A DNA stretch of 64,000 nt from Celeribacter ethanolicus (GCF_001550095.1 NZ_LRUC01000039.1:1-64000), one strand, 5' to 3'. Positions 51,797 through 60,281 are shown, counted from the first letter of the stretch. Numbers and translations: made by a program. Notes: generated by a model from the sequence alone, not told the origin.

Positions 51797-52282
51797 ATGA
51801 CCCTCATGCAACGCATTGATACCAAGACGCGCCCGGCCGTGATCCGCCCGGCGCGCTGGGGCGACAAGGACGCGCTTCTGGAGATGATCCACGCGCTGGC
51901 GCGTTTCAATGGCGACGAACCGGAGCTCGATCTGCCTGCGCTCATCGACCTTCTGAATGCCGATCTGCCCTGGATCCGCATCCTCGTCGCCGAACGTGAC
52001 GGCGTGCTCGAGGGCTATGCCGCGCTGGTCGCAGGCATTCAGTTGCAGCATGGCAAGAAGGTGATGGACCTGCATCACCTGTTCATCCGGGATCATGTCC
52101 GCGGCGAAGGTCTCGGGCGGCATCTCATCGACGCCAGTCGCGATCTGGCGGAACGGCTCGGCTGTGCGCGCCTCACGGTTTCGACCCGGGAACACAACGC
52201 CGTCGCACAGACCGCCTACCGCGCTTGCGGTTTCGCACCCCACCCGTTCAGCGGAACGCGTTTCGCAATGGAACTGGCGTAA
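51797..52282 (+). CDS. GNAT-family N-acetyltransferase (copy 2)
   Basis: A 161-residue paralogue of the preceding gene: both share IRPA near residue 16, the strand ILVAERDGVLEGYAALVAGIQL, DLHHLFIRDHVRGEGLGRHLIDA (acetyl-CoA loop RGEGLG) and CARLTVSTREHNAVAQTAYRACGF. CAGGAG precedes the ATG at 51797; the frame opens at 51758. The substrate is unknown. If the upstream attenuator is real, an aromatic amino acid, its tRNA charging state or a derived amine is the obvious suspect. Confidence 0.85.
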   Translation: MTLMQRIDTKTRPAVIRPARWGDKDALLEMIHALARFNGDEPELDLPALIDLLNADLPWIRILVAERDGVLEGYAALVAGIQLQHGKKVMDLHHLFIRDHVRGEGLGRHLIDASRDLAERLGCARLTVSTREHNAVAQTAYRACGFAPHPFSGTRFAMELA

Positions 52283-52291
52283 CCGCGCAGA

Positions 52292-53449
52292 TCAGAGGGC
52301 GATCACATCGACCCTCTGGCCTTTCACGGCAAGACCGATCTCGCCCTTGCAAAGCCGCAGCGCGTCGTCACCGAACACTTCGGCGCGCCAGCCTTTGAAC
52401 ACCGGCAGATCGCGCTCGCCCGCAGCGATCAGATCGAGATCGGCGGCAGAAGCAATCATCTTCGCGGCCACATCGAAACGGTCGGATTTCGCTTTCAAAA
52501 GCACCCGAAGCATATCTGCCAGTGCCGGATTGACCTGCAATTTGTCGCGCGACTGATCCAGCTTCGGCATGTCGCCAGGCGCATAATTCGCAGCCTTTTC
52601 AATCGCCTGCAAAATCCCGTCTGCAATCTCGCCCTTCCGGGCCTCGCGCAGCAAAAGCCGCGAACGCGACAGGTCCTGCGGGGTTTTCGGCTTGGTGGAC
52701 GCGAGTTCCAGAAGCGCATCGTCCTTGTACACCCGGTTACGCGGAATATCGCGGCTCTGGGCGTAAAACTCGCGAAACGCCGCAAGTTCCTTGACCGCAG
52801 CGAGGAATTTCCCGGAGCTCGTGCGGGTCTTCACCCGTTGCCAGGCCTCCTCCGGTTCGATCACATAAGTCGCGGGTGTGGTCAGAACCTCAAGCTCCTC
52901 GGCCACCCATTTCTCGCGCCCCTGACGAGCAATCTCGCGCGCGAGATATTCGTAAATCACCCGCAGATGCGTCACATCGGCCAGCGCGTAGCTTTCCTGC
53001 GCCGGCGTCAGCGGACGGCGCGACCAGTCGGTGAAGCGCGAGGTCTTGTCGAGGCTCTGCTTGGCGATCTTGCGCACCAGCGTCTCGTAGCCGACCTGTT
53101 CGCCAAAGCCACAGACCATGGCGGCGACCTGGGTGTCGAACAGCGGCGCGGGGATCACCCCGCCCTGAATGAAGAAAATCTCGAGGTCCTGACGCGCGGC
53201 ATGGAACACCTTGACCACGCTCTCGTTGCGGAACAGCTCGTAAAGCGGCGCGAGGTCGAGCCCCTTGACCAGCGGATCGAGCAGAACCGCGTCCTCTTCG
53301 GCATCGCCGGGAAGGGCGAGCTGCACGAGGCAGAGTTTCGAATAATAGGTCCGTTCACGGAGGAATTCGGTGTCGACCGTGACATAAGGACGATCCTTGG
53401 CGCGGTCGCAGAAGGCCTGAAGGCCTTCGGTCGTGGTGATGGTGATCAT
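52292..53449 (-). CDS. rnd: Ribonuclease D
   Basis: 3'-5' exoribonuclease that trims tRNA and other stable RNA 3' ends. The 385-residue protein has the DEDD-y exonuclease core: YVTVDTEFLRER (Exo I), KVFHAARQDLEIFF (Exo II) and SYALADVTHLRVIYEYL (Exo III, Tyr and Asp), then an HRDC domain (residues about 210-290, with RDIPRNRVYKDDALLELA). It is convergent with the second GNAT gene (9-bp gap) and alone on its strand. Confidence 0.95.
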   Translation of the reverse strand: MITITTTEGLQAFCDRAKDRPYVTVDTEFLRERTYYSKLCLVQLALPGDAEEDAVLLDPLVKGLDLAPLYELFRNESVVKVFHAARQDLEIFFIQGGVIPAPLFDTQVAAMVCGFGEQVGYETLVRKIAKQSLDKTSRFTDWSRRPLTPAQESYALADVTHLRVIYEYLAREIARQGREKWVAEELEVLTTPATYVIEPEEAWQRVKTRTSSGKFLAAVKELAAFREFYAQSRDIPRNRVYKDDALLELASTKPKTPQDLSRSRLLLREARKGEIADGILQAIEKAANYAPGDMPKLDQSRDKLQVNPALADMLRVLLKAKSDRFDVAAKMIASAADLDLIAAGERDLPVFKGWRAEVFGDDALRLCKGEIGLAVKGQRVDVIAL

Positions 53450-53580
53450 ATGGTTTTCTTACCTGCGGCGCGGGGTCATCCCGACGATTTGGTCTTGCAT
53501 ACGCAGGTTTTCGCCGAAAGAAAAGAACAAAGGGGGCGCAGACATGGCCCCCTTTGTGGTCCGTAGATGAGATAGACGCC

Positions 53581-53952
53581 TCAGGTGATTGGCATCGTGC
53601 CTTTCGCCGCCATCATCAGTTCAACCACTTCCGGCGCGGTGATGATTTCATAGTCCGGGTCCATTTCCTCGGCGGAGAATCCGTTGTGGATCATGCAGGC
53701 ACCGCATATGCCGATCCGTCCGCCCGCTGCGCGGTACTCTTTCACCAGATTGGCCACCGGTTCGAAGGGCTTGCCGATATCCATACCTTCGGTCGATCCG
53801 GGTTTGCCAAGCTCCACCCCTTCGACCATCAGCAGAACGATCGAGCTGTGGCCCATCTTTTGCGCGTTGAGCGCCATGGTGAAAGCCACGGTGACCTTGC
53901 CGGGGTTGGAATGGCCGTCGAAGATGGTGGCGACGAAATCAGCGGTTTGCAT
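53581..53952 (-). CDS. DsrE-family protein
   Basis: A 123-residue protein with the DsrE/TusD fold: VATIFDGHSNPGKVTVAFTMALN, SSIVLLMVEGVELG and the Cys-containing loop GGRIGICGACMIHNGF (Cys pair about 83 and 86), a position where DsrE-type proteins carry or relay persulfide sulfur. It is a soluble cytoplasmic protein of the predicted-peroxiredoxin branch. Immediately upstream is an ATTC-N8-GAAT box like those bound by SqrR/BigR persulfide-sensing repressors, which supports a sulfur-related role. Confidence 0.85.
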   Translation of the reverse strand: MQTADFVATIFDGHSNPGKVTVAFTMALNAQKMGHSSIVLLMVEGVELGKPGSTEGMDIGKPFEPVANLVKEYRAAGGRIGICGACMIHNGFSAEEMDPDYEIITAPEVVELMMAAKGTMPIT

Positions 53953-53997
53953 GAGATATCCTTTCGCGAAACGCGGGTCCCGATCTGAGACTCCCTT

Positions 53998-54017
53998 ATA
54001 TTCTATATCTCGAATAT
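53998..54017. promoter_or_regulatory. SqrR/BigR-like inverted repeat
   Basis: ATATTC-TATATCTC-GAATAT contains ATTC-N8-GAAT (54000-54015) and is a perfect 6-bp inverted repeat with an 8-bp spacer in an AT-rich patch. It is 48 bp before the DsrE-family gene start on the minus strand and beside the convergent-side purN end. The form matches the described ATTC-N8-GAAT element of ArsR-type persulfide sensors; no such regulator gene is in the window. Confidence 0.6.
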
Positions 54018-54073
54018 ATCTTTTACAGCCCGAATGTCACCGTCCGCCCTTCACATTGGCGCGACACCTTGCC

Positions 54074-54667
54074 TCAGAGCGTGAAAAGCGTCCGCTCGCC
54101 CTCGATAAACCGGCGCAAAACCACCGGATAGAGCCGGTGCTCCTGCACCAGAACGCGGGCGGCGAGATCGTCAGAGGTATCGCCCGGCAGGATCGGCACC
54201 CGCGCCTGTCCCAGAATCGGCCCGCCATCAAGCTCGGCCGTCACCTCATGCACGGAGCATCCTGCCTCCGCATCGCCCGCCTCAATGGCGCGCTGGTGGG
54301 TGTGCAGACCTTTGTATTTCGGCAAGAGCGAAGGATGGATATTGAGCATCCGCCCGGCATAATGGGTGATGAATTTCGGCGTAAGAATGCGCATGAACCC
54401 GGCCAGCGCAATGACGTCGGGAGCATAGGAATCGATGACGGAAATCAATTCTTCTTCAAAGACTTCCCTGTCGCCCTTGAAGTCACGATGATCCACGACT
54501 GCGGTCGCGATTCCCATATCTGCGGCCTTTTTCAGACCGCCCGCCGCCGGCACGTTCGACAGAACGAGACAGGGACGCCCCGGGTGGTCCGCCACCATGG
54601 ATTTCGCCAGCGACACCATGTTGGAGCCGCCGCCGGAAATCAGGATCGCAACCTTCTTGTGGCTCAC
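54074..54667 (-). CDS. purN: Phosphoribosylglycinamide formyltransferase
   Basis: Transfers the formyl group of 10-formyl-THF to GAR, the third step of purine synthesis. The 197-residue protein has [20 protein letters not shown] (phosphate loop), [17 protein letters not shown] with the catalytic Asn-position region, [20 protein letters not shown] with the catalytic His, and [13 protein letters not shown] with Asp. It overlaps purM by 4 bp. Confidence 0.97.
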   Translation of the reverse strand: MSHKKVAILISGGGSNMVSLAKSMVADHPGRPCLVLSNVPAAGGLKKAADMGIATAVVDHRDFKGDREVFEEELISVIDSYAPDVIALAGFMRILTPKFITHYAGRMLNIHPSLLPKYKGLHTHQRAIEAGDAEAGCSVHEVTAELDGGPILGQARVPILPGDTSDDLAARVLVQEHRLYPVVLRRFIEGERTLFTL

Positions 54668-55710
54668 TTGAGCTCACCCTCATAGGTCACGCCATTGCCG
54701 GTGGTTACCTGACCGATGCGGTAGACAGTCTCGCCTTCGCCGCTCAGAAGTGCGGTGAGCGCATCAGCCTGATCGGCGGCACAAACAACCACCATGCCGA
54801 TCCCGGCGTTGTAGGTTTTCAGAAGCTCGTGCTGGCTTAGACCCGCCGTATCCACCAGCCAGCGGAACACCGGCACCAGCGTCCAGCTCGACAGGTCAAT
54901 ATCGGCCCCCATGCCGGTCGGCAGCACACGCGGCAGGTTTTCGGTCAGACCGCCGCCAGTGATATGCGCCAGCGCATGAACACCACCCGCGCGGATCGCC
55001 TTGAGCACCGGTTTGACGTAAAGCCGTGTCGGAGTCAGAAGTTCTTCGCCCAGCGTGTTGTCGGAAAACGGCGCGATGTCGGACCATTTGAAGCTGGAAA
55101 CCTCGACCGTCTTGCGCACCAGAGAATAGCCGTTGGAATGTACACCGTTGGACGCCAGGCCCAAAAGCACATCGCCCTCGGTCACACCGGACGGAAGATC
55201 GGCACCGCGTTCCATCGCGCCCACGGCAAAGCCCGCCAGATCGAAATCGCCATCTTCATACATGCCCGGCATCTCGGCGGTCTCGCCCCCGATCAGGGCA
55301 CAGCCCGATTGGGCACAGCCTTCGGCGATGCCCTCGATCACGGCGGCGGCATTGTCGAGCTTGAGCTTGCCGGTGGCGAAATAGTCGAGGAAGAACAAAG
55401 GTTCCGCGCCCTGACAGACCAGATCGTTGACGCACATGGCCACGAGGTCGATGCCGACGGTCTTGACGTTGTCCGTGTCGATCGCGATGCGCAGCTTGGT
55501 GCCGACCCCATCGGTCGCGGCGACAAGGATCGGGTCCTCATAGCCCGCCGCCTTGAGATCGAACAGCGCGCCAAAGCCGCCGAGACCGGCCATCACCCCC
55601 GGGCGTGCGGTTTTCTTCGCCGCCGGTTTGATCCGTTCGACAAGCGCATTGCCCGCGTCGATATCGACACCCGCATCGGCATAAGTGAGACCGTTCTTTC
55701 CCTGCGTCAT
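54664..55710 (-). CDS. purM: Phosphoribosylformylglycinamidine cyclo-ligase
   Basis: ATP-dependent closure of FGAM to AIR, the fifth step of purine synthesis. The 348-residue protein starts [20 protein letters not shown], then has [77 protein letters not shown] and [18 protein letters not shown], all typical. It leads the purM-purN unit, with about 120 bp of promoter region between it and the CAU-anticodon tRNA. Confidence 0.98.
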   Translation of the reverse strand: MTQGKNGLTYADAGVDIDAGNALVERIKPAAKKTARPGVMAGLGGFGALFDLKAAGYEDPILVAATDGVGTKLRIAIDTDNVKTVGIDLVAMCVNDLVCQGAEPLFFLDYFATGKLKLDNAAAVIEGIAEGCAQSGCALIGGETAEMPGMYEDGDFDLAGFAVGAMERGADLPSGVTEGDVLLGLASNGVHSNGYSLVRKTVEVSSFKWSDIAPFSDNTLGEELLTPTRLYVKPVLKAIRAGGVHALAHITGGGLTENLPRVLPTGMGADIDLSSWTLVPVFRWLVDTAGLSQHELLKTYNAGIGMVVVCAADQADALTALLSGEGETVYRIGQVTTGNGVTYEGELK

Positions 55711-55829
55711 GGCAAAGGCTCCCCGCGAAACTGACGTTTCGGCCCGTTTACGCGGTTTGTGCCGCGTTGAAAAGGCCTGCCTGCGCCACTTGACCCGGTC
55801 TTCTCACCGCAATAATCAGGGCGACAGGC

Positions 55830-55906
55830 GGGCCTGTAGCTCAATTGGTTAGAGCAGAGCGCTCATAACGCTTTGGTTGCGGGTTCAAGTCCTGCCGGGC
55901 CTACCA
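55830..55906 (+). tRNA. tRNA with CAU anticodon (probably Ile2, else elongator Met)
   Basis: A 77-nt gene with encoded CCA folds as a cloverleaf: acceptor GGGCCTG/CGGGCCT (two wobbles), D arm GCTC-AATTGGTTA-GAGC, anticodon loop CTCATAA, T arm GCGGG-TTCAAGT-CCTGC. The TTGGTTGC variable region, the TTCAAGT T loop and C4-G69/C5-G68 pairs favour tRNA-Ile2 (lysidine type) over Met. Downstream phage/integrase debris implies that its 3' end served as an attachment site. Confidence 0.9.
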
Positions 55907-55950
55907 ACGCCTACCACATCATAAATCCCCATACGTCCCAAACCGAATCA

Positions 55951-55974
55951 AAAACCCTTGTAATACAGGGTTTT
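55951..55974 (+). terminator. Terminator after the CAU tRNA
   Basis: AAAACCCT (55951-55958) and AGGGTTTT (55967-55974) form a perfect 8-bp stem, ending in T residues, 45 bp after the tRNA. Confidence 0.7.
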
Positions 55975-55992
55975 AAAGTGCGCACTTAACTT

Positions 55993-56022
55993 CCATGCGT
56001 CCCCATGCGTCCCCATGCATCC
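55993..56022. repeat. Three tandem copies of a 10-mer
   Basis: CCATGCGTCC at 55993-56002 and 56003-56012, then CCATGCATCC at 56013-56022. Immediate tandem arrangement downstream of the tRNA, in the debris region; possibly an integrase-binding or scar feature. Too short for any array class. Confidence 0.7.
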
Positions 56023-56027
56023 CAGAC

Positions 56028-56086
56028 TTTTGTTGGTGGTTTTTGTTGGTGTAGCCTCGAAGTCACCAACAAATCCACCAACAAAA
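56028..56086. repeat. Nested inverted repeats before the integrase
   Basis: Outer arms TTTTGTTGGTGG (56028-56039) and CCACCAACAAAA (56075-56086) pair perfectly over 12 bp. Inner arms TTTGTTGGTG (56042-56051) and CACCAACAAA (56064-56073) pair over 10 bp. The same unit thus appears twice in each orientation, 22 bp before the truncated integrase start, as expected of integrase or excisionase binding sites. Confidence 0.8.
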
Positions 56087-56108
56087 TTTAGACCGGAGAT
56101 GACACCGC

Positions 56109-56339
56109 ATGGCCCTTACAGACGCACAATGCCGAGCAACAAAACCAACAGATACGACTCAGAAGATTTCCGATGGCGGGGGGCTTCACCTGCAAATCAC
56201 ACGAACAGGGACGCGCGTATGGCTCTGTGCCTACCGCTGGGAAGGCAAACAGCGCACAGCCAATTTTGGACAATACCCTACTGTGAGCCTTGCCCGTGCT
56301 CGCGTGATGCGCTCAGAACTCAAGCTCAAACTATCGTAA
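56109..56339 (+). pseudogene. Tyrosine integrase, N-terminal fragment cut by IS66
   Basis: The first 75 residues of a P4-type integrase: LTDAQCRATKPTDTTQKISDGGG and LHLQITRTGTRVWLCAYRWEGKQRTANFG are the arm-binding (DUF4102-like) domain, with start MALTDAQ and no catalytic domain. The frame ends LKLKLS then TAA; that TAA belongs to the left end of the IS66 element (GTAAGCG at 56336). The integrase is thus interrupted exactly at the IS border and cannot function. Its location next to the CAU tRNA marks an old tRNA-targeted island. Confidence 0.85.
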
Positions 56340-56425
56340 GCGTTGCATCTGACCCCCTGATTGCCCTCTAAACCTGACCACCTCTCGTCCGCTAGTCTAC
56401 ATCCGAACTACGATCGGAGGCGACT

Positions 56426-56830
56426 ATGGCGGAACGTGAAGTCTGGGGGTTCAAGATCCGGACCTCCCCGTCGGGCAAAAGGATTTGGCCGAGCGAACTC
56501 AAACGCGAGGCGACCAAGCGCCTTCGGGAAGATGGCATGTCACCTGGAGATGTCGCCGCCGAGCTGGATGCCCACGAATGCCTGGTGAGAAAGTGGTGGG
56601 TTGCTGATCGGCGAGAGCGAGGCGAAAAGATCTCCGTCGATGGGCCAGCCTTCGCGCAGATATCAGTCGAACCGGCTGTCGCGCCGGCGGCGCCCCAAAC
56701 GACCACTGCAGGCAATGGCTCAGCCGGCTCTGCTCATCTGTACGTGGGATCGATCTGCCTCCAATTTCCTTTGTCCATCAACGAAGCAGACCTTCTGAAG
56801 CTGATCCGTGTTGCGGGGCAGTGTCAGTGA
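56426..56830 (+). CDS. tnpA: IS66 accessory protein TnpA
   Basis: A 134-residue IS66 OrfA protein with an N-terminal helix-turn-helix (WPSELKREATKRLREDGMS, GDVAAELDAHECLVRKWW) that probably binds IS ends. The middle is Ala/Pro-rich. GGAGG precedes the ATG. It overlaps tnpB by about 10 bp, the usual IS66 coupling. The element lacks tnpC, so the protein probably has no partner here. Confidence 0.85.
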   Translation: MAEREVWGFKIRTSPSGKRIWPSELKREATKRLREDGMSPGDVAAELDAHECLVRKWWVADRRERGEKISVDGPAFAQISVEPAVAPAAPQTTTAGNGSAGSAHLYVGSICLQFPLSINEADLLKLIRVAGQCQ

Positions 56831-57201
56831 TCGCGCCGTCCAGCAGTTATCGTATCTATCTGGCCACTCACCCTGTCGACTTCCGGAAGGGGATGGATGG
56901 GTTGGCCAATTACGTCATGACCAATTTCGAACTCGATCCCTTCTCCGGTGCGTTCTTCGTCTTCCGCTCGAAGGGGCGTGACAAGATCAAGGTCCTGATG
57001 TGGGACGGCACCGGCCTCGTGCTGATCTACAAGCGTATCGAAGGCGCAGGCTTCGTCTGGCCCAAACTTTCCGACGGGACGATGACCCTGACGAAGGCAC
57101 AGTTTGAAGCGCTCTTTGAAGGGATCGATTGGCGCCGCGTCGTCTCGGCCGCCTATCACCACCCCTCCATTTTCAACAAAACAACCGCGGAGGTCGAGTG
57201 A
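56821..57201 (+). CDS. tnpB: IS66 accessory protein TnpB
   Basis: A 126-residue protein of the IS66 Orf2 (TnpB) family, identified by YLATHPVDFRKGMDGLANYV, FFVFRSKGRDKIKVLMWDGTGLVLIYKRI and FVWPKLSDG. It starts at GTG 56821 or 56827 inside the end of tnpA. The segment after its stop (57203 on, MATIPFIQCKIFPVEQTAD) has a good ribosome site but unknown identity and breaks off near 57290. Confidence 0.88.
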   Translation: MSVIAPSSSYRIYLATHPVDFRKGMDGLANYVMTNFELDPFSGAFFVFRSKGRDKIKVLMWDGTGLVLIYKRIEGAGFVWPKLSDGTMTLTKAQFEALFEGIDWRRVVSAAYHHPSIFNKTTAEVE

Positions 57202-57287
57202 GATGGCAACGATCCCATTCATTCAGTGCAAGATTTTTCCCGTCGAGCAGACCGCGGACTACCTCGAAAAGCGCTTTATCAAGCACC

Positions 57288-58139
57288 TACGGCTACTGCG
57301 AAGTTGCCCGGTCGGCCAAGCGCCTCGCCTTCCACATCTTGCCCGAGCACCCAACCCGAGCGGGCCAATATCAGGCGCCGCAGCGTCTGGCCGCTGAGAA
57401 TGTGTTGCATGTTCTGCAACCCCTCGCGCCCGGACAGTTGCGCGGCGCCTCATGGCTGGCCCCGATCATTCTGGGCGCGTCAGACTTTGACCAATACTGC
57501 GATGCTCTTTTAATGAGCGCGAAGGTCGCAGCCATGCACGCGGGCTTTATCGTGGATGCCAATGGAACAACCGGCGGCGATCCTTACGACAACGCAGAAA
57601 TGCCCAGCATGGAGCCCGGCAGCTTGGTTCGCCTGCCCTTTGGTCAGGATGTGAAGTTTAACAGCCCGGCGCAGCTGCAACAGGCGGACGCATTCCTAAA
57701 ACATGGGTTGCGACAGCTCGCAGCCGGTCTCGGGCTGCCTGAACACCTTGTAAGCGGCGACCTCTCCGGGGCGAACTACAGCTCTTTGCGCGCTGGCCTG
57801 CTTCCCTTCCGCCAGCGTGTCGAACAGGTGCAGTACGGGGTTATCGTGCCCCAATTTCTCGCGCCAATTTGGTGTAATGTGATTACATACGGCATTCAGT
57901 CCGGCGACATTTGCGCACCGGATTTCGAGACCAACCCCGACTTGTATTTGCGGGCCGACTGGCTGCCCCCGAAGCCGATGCAAGTTGATCCCCTGAAGGA
58001 CACCCAAGCGACCGTTGCCGAGATCGAAGCGGGGCTGACCAGCCGCCGCAAAGCCGTGGCAGAGCGTGGGTGGAACCTAGACGACCTAGACGCCGAACTT
58101 GCCACCGAAACCCAGCGAGGAACCGGCGATGCCGAATGA
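57288..58139 (+). pseudogene. Phage portal protein, 5' truncated
   Basis: The C-terminal two thirds of a lambda-type portal protein: FHILPEHPTRAGQYQAPQRL, VLHVLQPLAPGQLRGASWLAPII, HGLRQLAAGLGLPEHLVSGDLSGANYSSLRAGL and WLPPKPMQVDPLKDTQATVAEIEAGL. In intact phages this forms the capsid vertex ring. The N-terminal third is missing; the sequence joins the IS66 remnant. No start suits it, so it is a remnant. Confidence 0.75.
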
Positions 58140-58585
58140 GATCCTGACCCGTAGCGCGACGTTTCGCGCAAACACCTATGATCCCGAAGCCCGCACCTTT
58201 GAAGCCGTCGTCGCGACAGCCACACCGGTTGCGCGCCGCGATGCACAAGGGCCGTATCTTGAAGTTTTGCCGCCCGAAGCCTTCGACCTTGCGGCGCAAA
58301 GTCTGCCCATCTTGGATAGCCACAACACGAGCACCGTGCGCGCGATTCTTGGGCGAACCGAGTCCATCCGGCGCGAGGATAGCCAAATCGTTTCCACCAT
58401 GCGCTTGTCATCCGCCGAAGATGTGGCCCCGATCGGGCAACGGATCGCGGATGGCACGCTGCACGGCGTCTCGATTGGCTACCGCGTGGCCGGATGGACG
58501 ACCAAGCGCGAGAACGGGCAGCGCATCAAAGCTGCCACCGGAGTCGTGCTCACAGAAATCACCCTCACAAGTAACCCCGCTCAGC
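58129..58585 (+). pseudogene. HK97-type prohead protease, 3' truncated
   Basis: Starts MPNEILTRSATFRANT (ATG 58129, 10 bp inside the portal frame) and has [30 protein letters not shown] and [13 protein letters not shown], the core of phage head-maturation serine proteases with the His and Ser of the active site. Homology stops at about 58580, where the sequence turns into a chemoreceptor fragment on the opposite strand. The open frame continues to 59160 only as antisense of the sensor kinase. Non-functional remnant. Confidence 0.72.
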
Positions 58586-58896
58586 GCCTCGCCAGCGCGG
58601 TCGACAAGCTCCACGCCCAGCTTCACCTGACGTTCCGACGACGCGATCAGATCGTTGATTTCATGGGCAGCCCGCGAGGAACGTTGCGCCAGCTCGCGCA
58701 CTTCGCTGGCAACGACGGCGAAGCCGCGCCCCCGCCCCCCGGCCCGCGCCGCTTCGACACCGGCGTTCAGCACCAGAAGATTGGTCTGGAAGGCGATGTC
58801 CTCGATCTCCCCGATGATCTTGCCAATCTTCTGCGACGAACTTTCGATCTCGCCCATGACGACGACCGTATCGGAGATGATCGGGGCTTCCGACGC
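58577..58896 (-). pseudogene. Chemoreceptor (MCP) signalling-domain fragment
   Basis: Reads the methyl-accepting chemotaxis hairpin in the minus direction: [20 protein letters not shown], then [20 protein letters not shown], then [22 protein letters not shown] and [11 protein letters not shown]. This is the highly conserved cytoplasmic tip, but the gene is cut at both ends and no start or stop is sensible. It sits between the phage remnants and the sensor kinase 3' end. It probably marks a recombination scar. Confidence 0.78.
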
Positions 58897-58903
58897 CGGG
58901 GAA

Positions 58904-60235
58904 TCAGCGCGCCAGAACCAGATCGGCTTTCAGCCCGCCGAGCGCTTCGCTTTCCCCCAGACGCAGCGTGCCGCCATGACGCCGCGCGACGTCATGGGCG
59001 ATGGCGAGCCCGAGCCCCACACCGGAGCCGCGATTCTGGTTGCGGGCGGCATCGAGCCGGACGAAGGGCTGCAACGCCCGGTCCCTGGCCTCCTGCGCGA
59101 TCCCCGGCCCGTCGTCCTCGACCGAGATCACCGCCGCGCGTTCGAACAGGGTCAGGCTGAGCCGGGTGTGCGTGCCATAGCGCCGCGCATTCGACAGGAG
59201 ATTGTCGAGCGCCCGAGACAGGGCCGCGGGTCGTCCCGTCAACTCGACCGCCTCCTCGGGCAGGATGACCGCCTCGATCACCGAGCCCGCCCGTTCGGCT
59301 CGGGTCACCGCATCGCGCATCAGCGTCTTGAGGTCGAGCCGCTTCGGTTCCTCCGTCGCGTCCGCACGGGCGAAATCGAGGAAGGTGTCGATCAGCTTTT
59401 CCATCTCGTCGAGATCGCTCTGCATCGCCTTGATCTCGGCCTCGTCCGCCTCGGGCACGTCGAGCATCGACAGGCCGAGGCGGATGCGGGTCAGCGGCGT
59501 GCGCAGATCGTGCGAAACCCCCGAAAGCATCAGCGTGCGCTGTTCGATCTGGCGTTCGATCCGGGCGCGCATGTTGAGAAAGGCGGCCCCGGCGGAACGC
59601 ACCTCCAGAGCGCCAGCAAGCCGGTAGGGTTTGTTCTCGCCGCGCCCGAAGGCCTCCGCCACCCGCGCAAGATGGCGAATGGGGCGCAGTTGATTGCGCA
59701 GGAAGATGAAGGCGATCAGCGTCATCAGCCCGCCGGTCAGCGCGGTCAGCACCAGAAGCTGGTGCGGGTTCGAAGCGGAGGCGCGACGCCGCGGCAGATC
59801 GACCGTCAGACGTCCGTGTGCGGTCAGGACCGAAAGCTGCACCCGCCGGGGATCGCTGGCGAAATCGACCCCCTCGACCCCGTCCAGACCGTCTCTCAAC
59901 TCGGCAGCGATGACCCGGCCCGTAATATCGTCCCACGACCGCTGATCCGTCACCGGGGTCGGATCGCCGAGACGAGAGGTAAAGCGCAGCCGCGCGTCCA
60001 TCTCCTCCAGCGCCAGCGGGATCTGCGCCTCCGGCAGCCCCTCCACGGCGGCGACATAGAGACCGATCTCCGCGACGACGCCCTGGGTGAGCTGGCGGGT
60101 GACATCCTGGAAATAGCGCTGGGAAAAGGCGATCATGACGACGAGCTGGATCACCACGACCGGAACCAGCAGGATGAGCGCAGCCCGCCCATAGAGCCCG
60201 CGCGGCAGATATGTTTTGAGCCAGTCGAAGAACAT
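58904..60235 (-). CDS. Sensor histidine kinase, EnvZ-like
   Basis: A 443-residue inner-membrane kinase: helix 1 ([19 protein letters not shown], about 18-36), a periplasmic domain of about 110 residues, helix 2 ([19 protein letters not shown]), a HAMP segment, the phospho-His in [18 protein letters not shown], and the ATPase boxes [10 protein letters not shown] (N), DDGPGIAQE (G1) and [12 protein letters not shown] (G2). It would phosphorylate an OmpR-type regulator, but none is adjacent; the expected place is occupied by a chemoreceptor scrap and phage remnants, so the partner may have been lost or displaced. Confidence 0.93.
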   Translation of the reverse strand: MFFDWLKTYLPRGLYGRAALILLVPVVVIQLVVMIAFSQRYFQDVTRQLTQGVVAEIGLYVAAVEGLPEAQIPLALEEMDARLRFTSRLGDPTPVTDQRSWDDITGRVIAAELRDGLDGVEGVDFASDPRRVQLSVLTAHGRLTVDLPRRRASASNPHQLLVLTALTGGLMTLIAFIFLRNQLRPIRHLARVAEAFGRGENKPYRLAGALEVRSAGAAFLNMRARIERQIEQRTLMLSGVSHDLRTPLTRIRLGLSMLDVPEADEAEIKAMQSDLDEMEKLIDTFLDFARADATEEPKRLDLKTLMRDAVTRAERAGSVIEAVILPEEAVELTGRPAALSRALDNLLSNARRYGTHTRLSLTLFERAAVISVEDDGPGIAQEARDRALQPFVRLDAARNQNRGSGVGLGLAIAHDVARRHGGTLRLGESEALGGLKADLVLAR

Positions 60236-60281
60236 GGGCTATTGGTATCCCTGCAAGACCTCTGAAGGAAAGAGAAATCGC

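Larger units (their letters stand above)
56336..57202 (+). mobile_element. IS66-family element, right part missing
   Basis: Begins GTAAGCG at 56336, the usual IS66-type terminus, and carries tnpA and tnpB in order. tnpC and the right inverted repeat are absent: after tnpB the sequence changes within about 90 bp to a phage portal gene fragment. The deletion means the element cannot move by itself. Confidence 0.75.

Noticed and set aside
55993-56022. CRISPR-like repeats
   Set aside because: Three tandem 10-mers without spacers and with one degenerate copy; far too short for an array and no cas gene is nearby.
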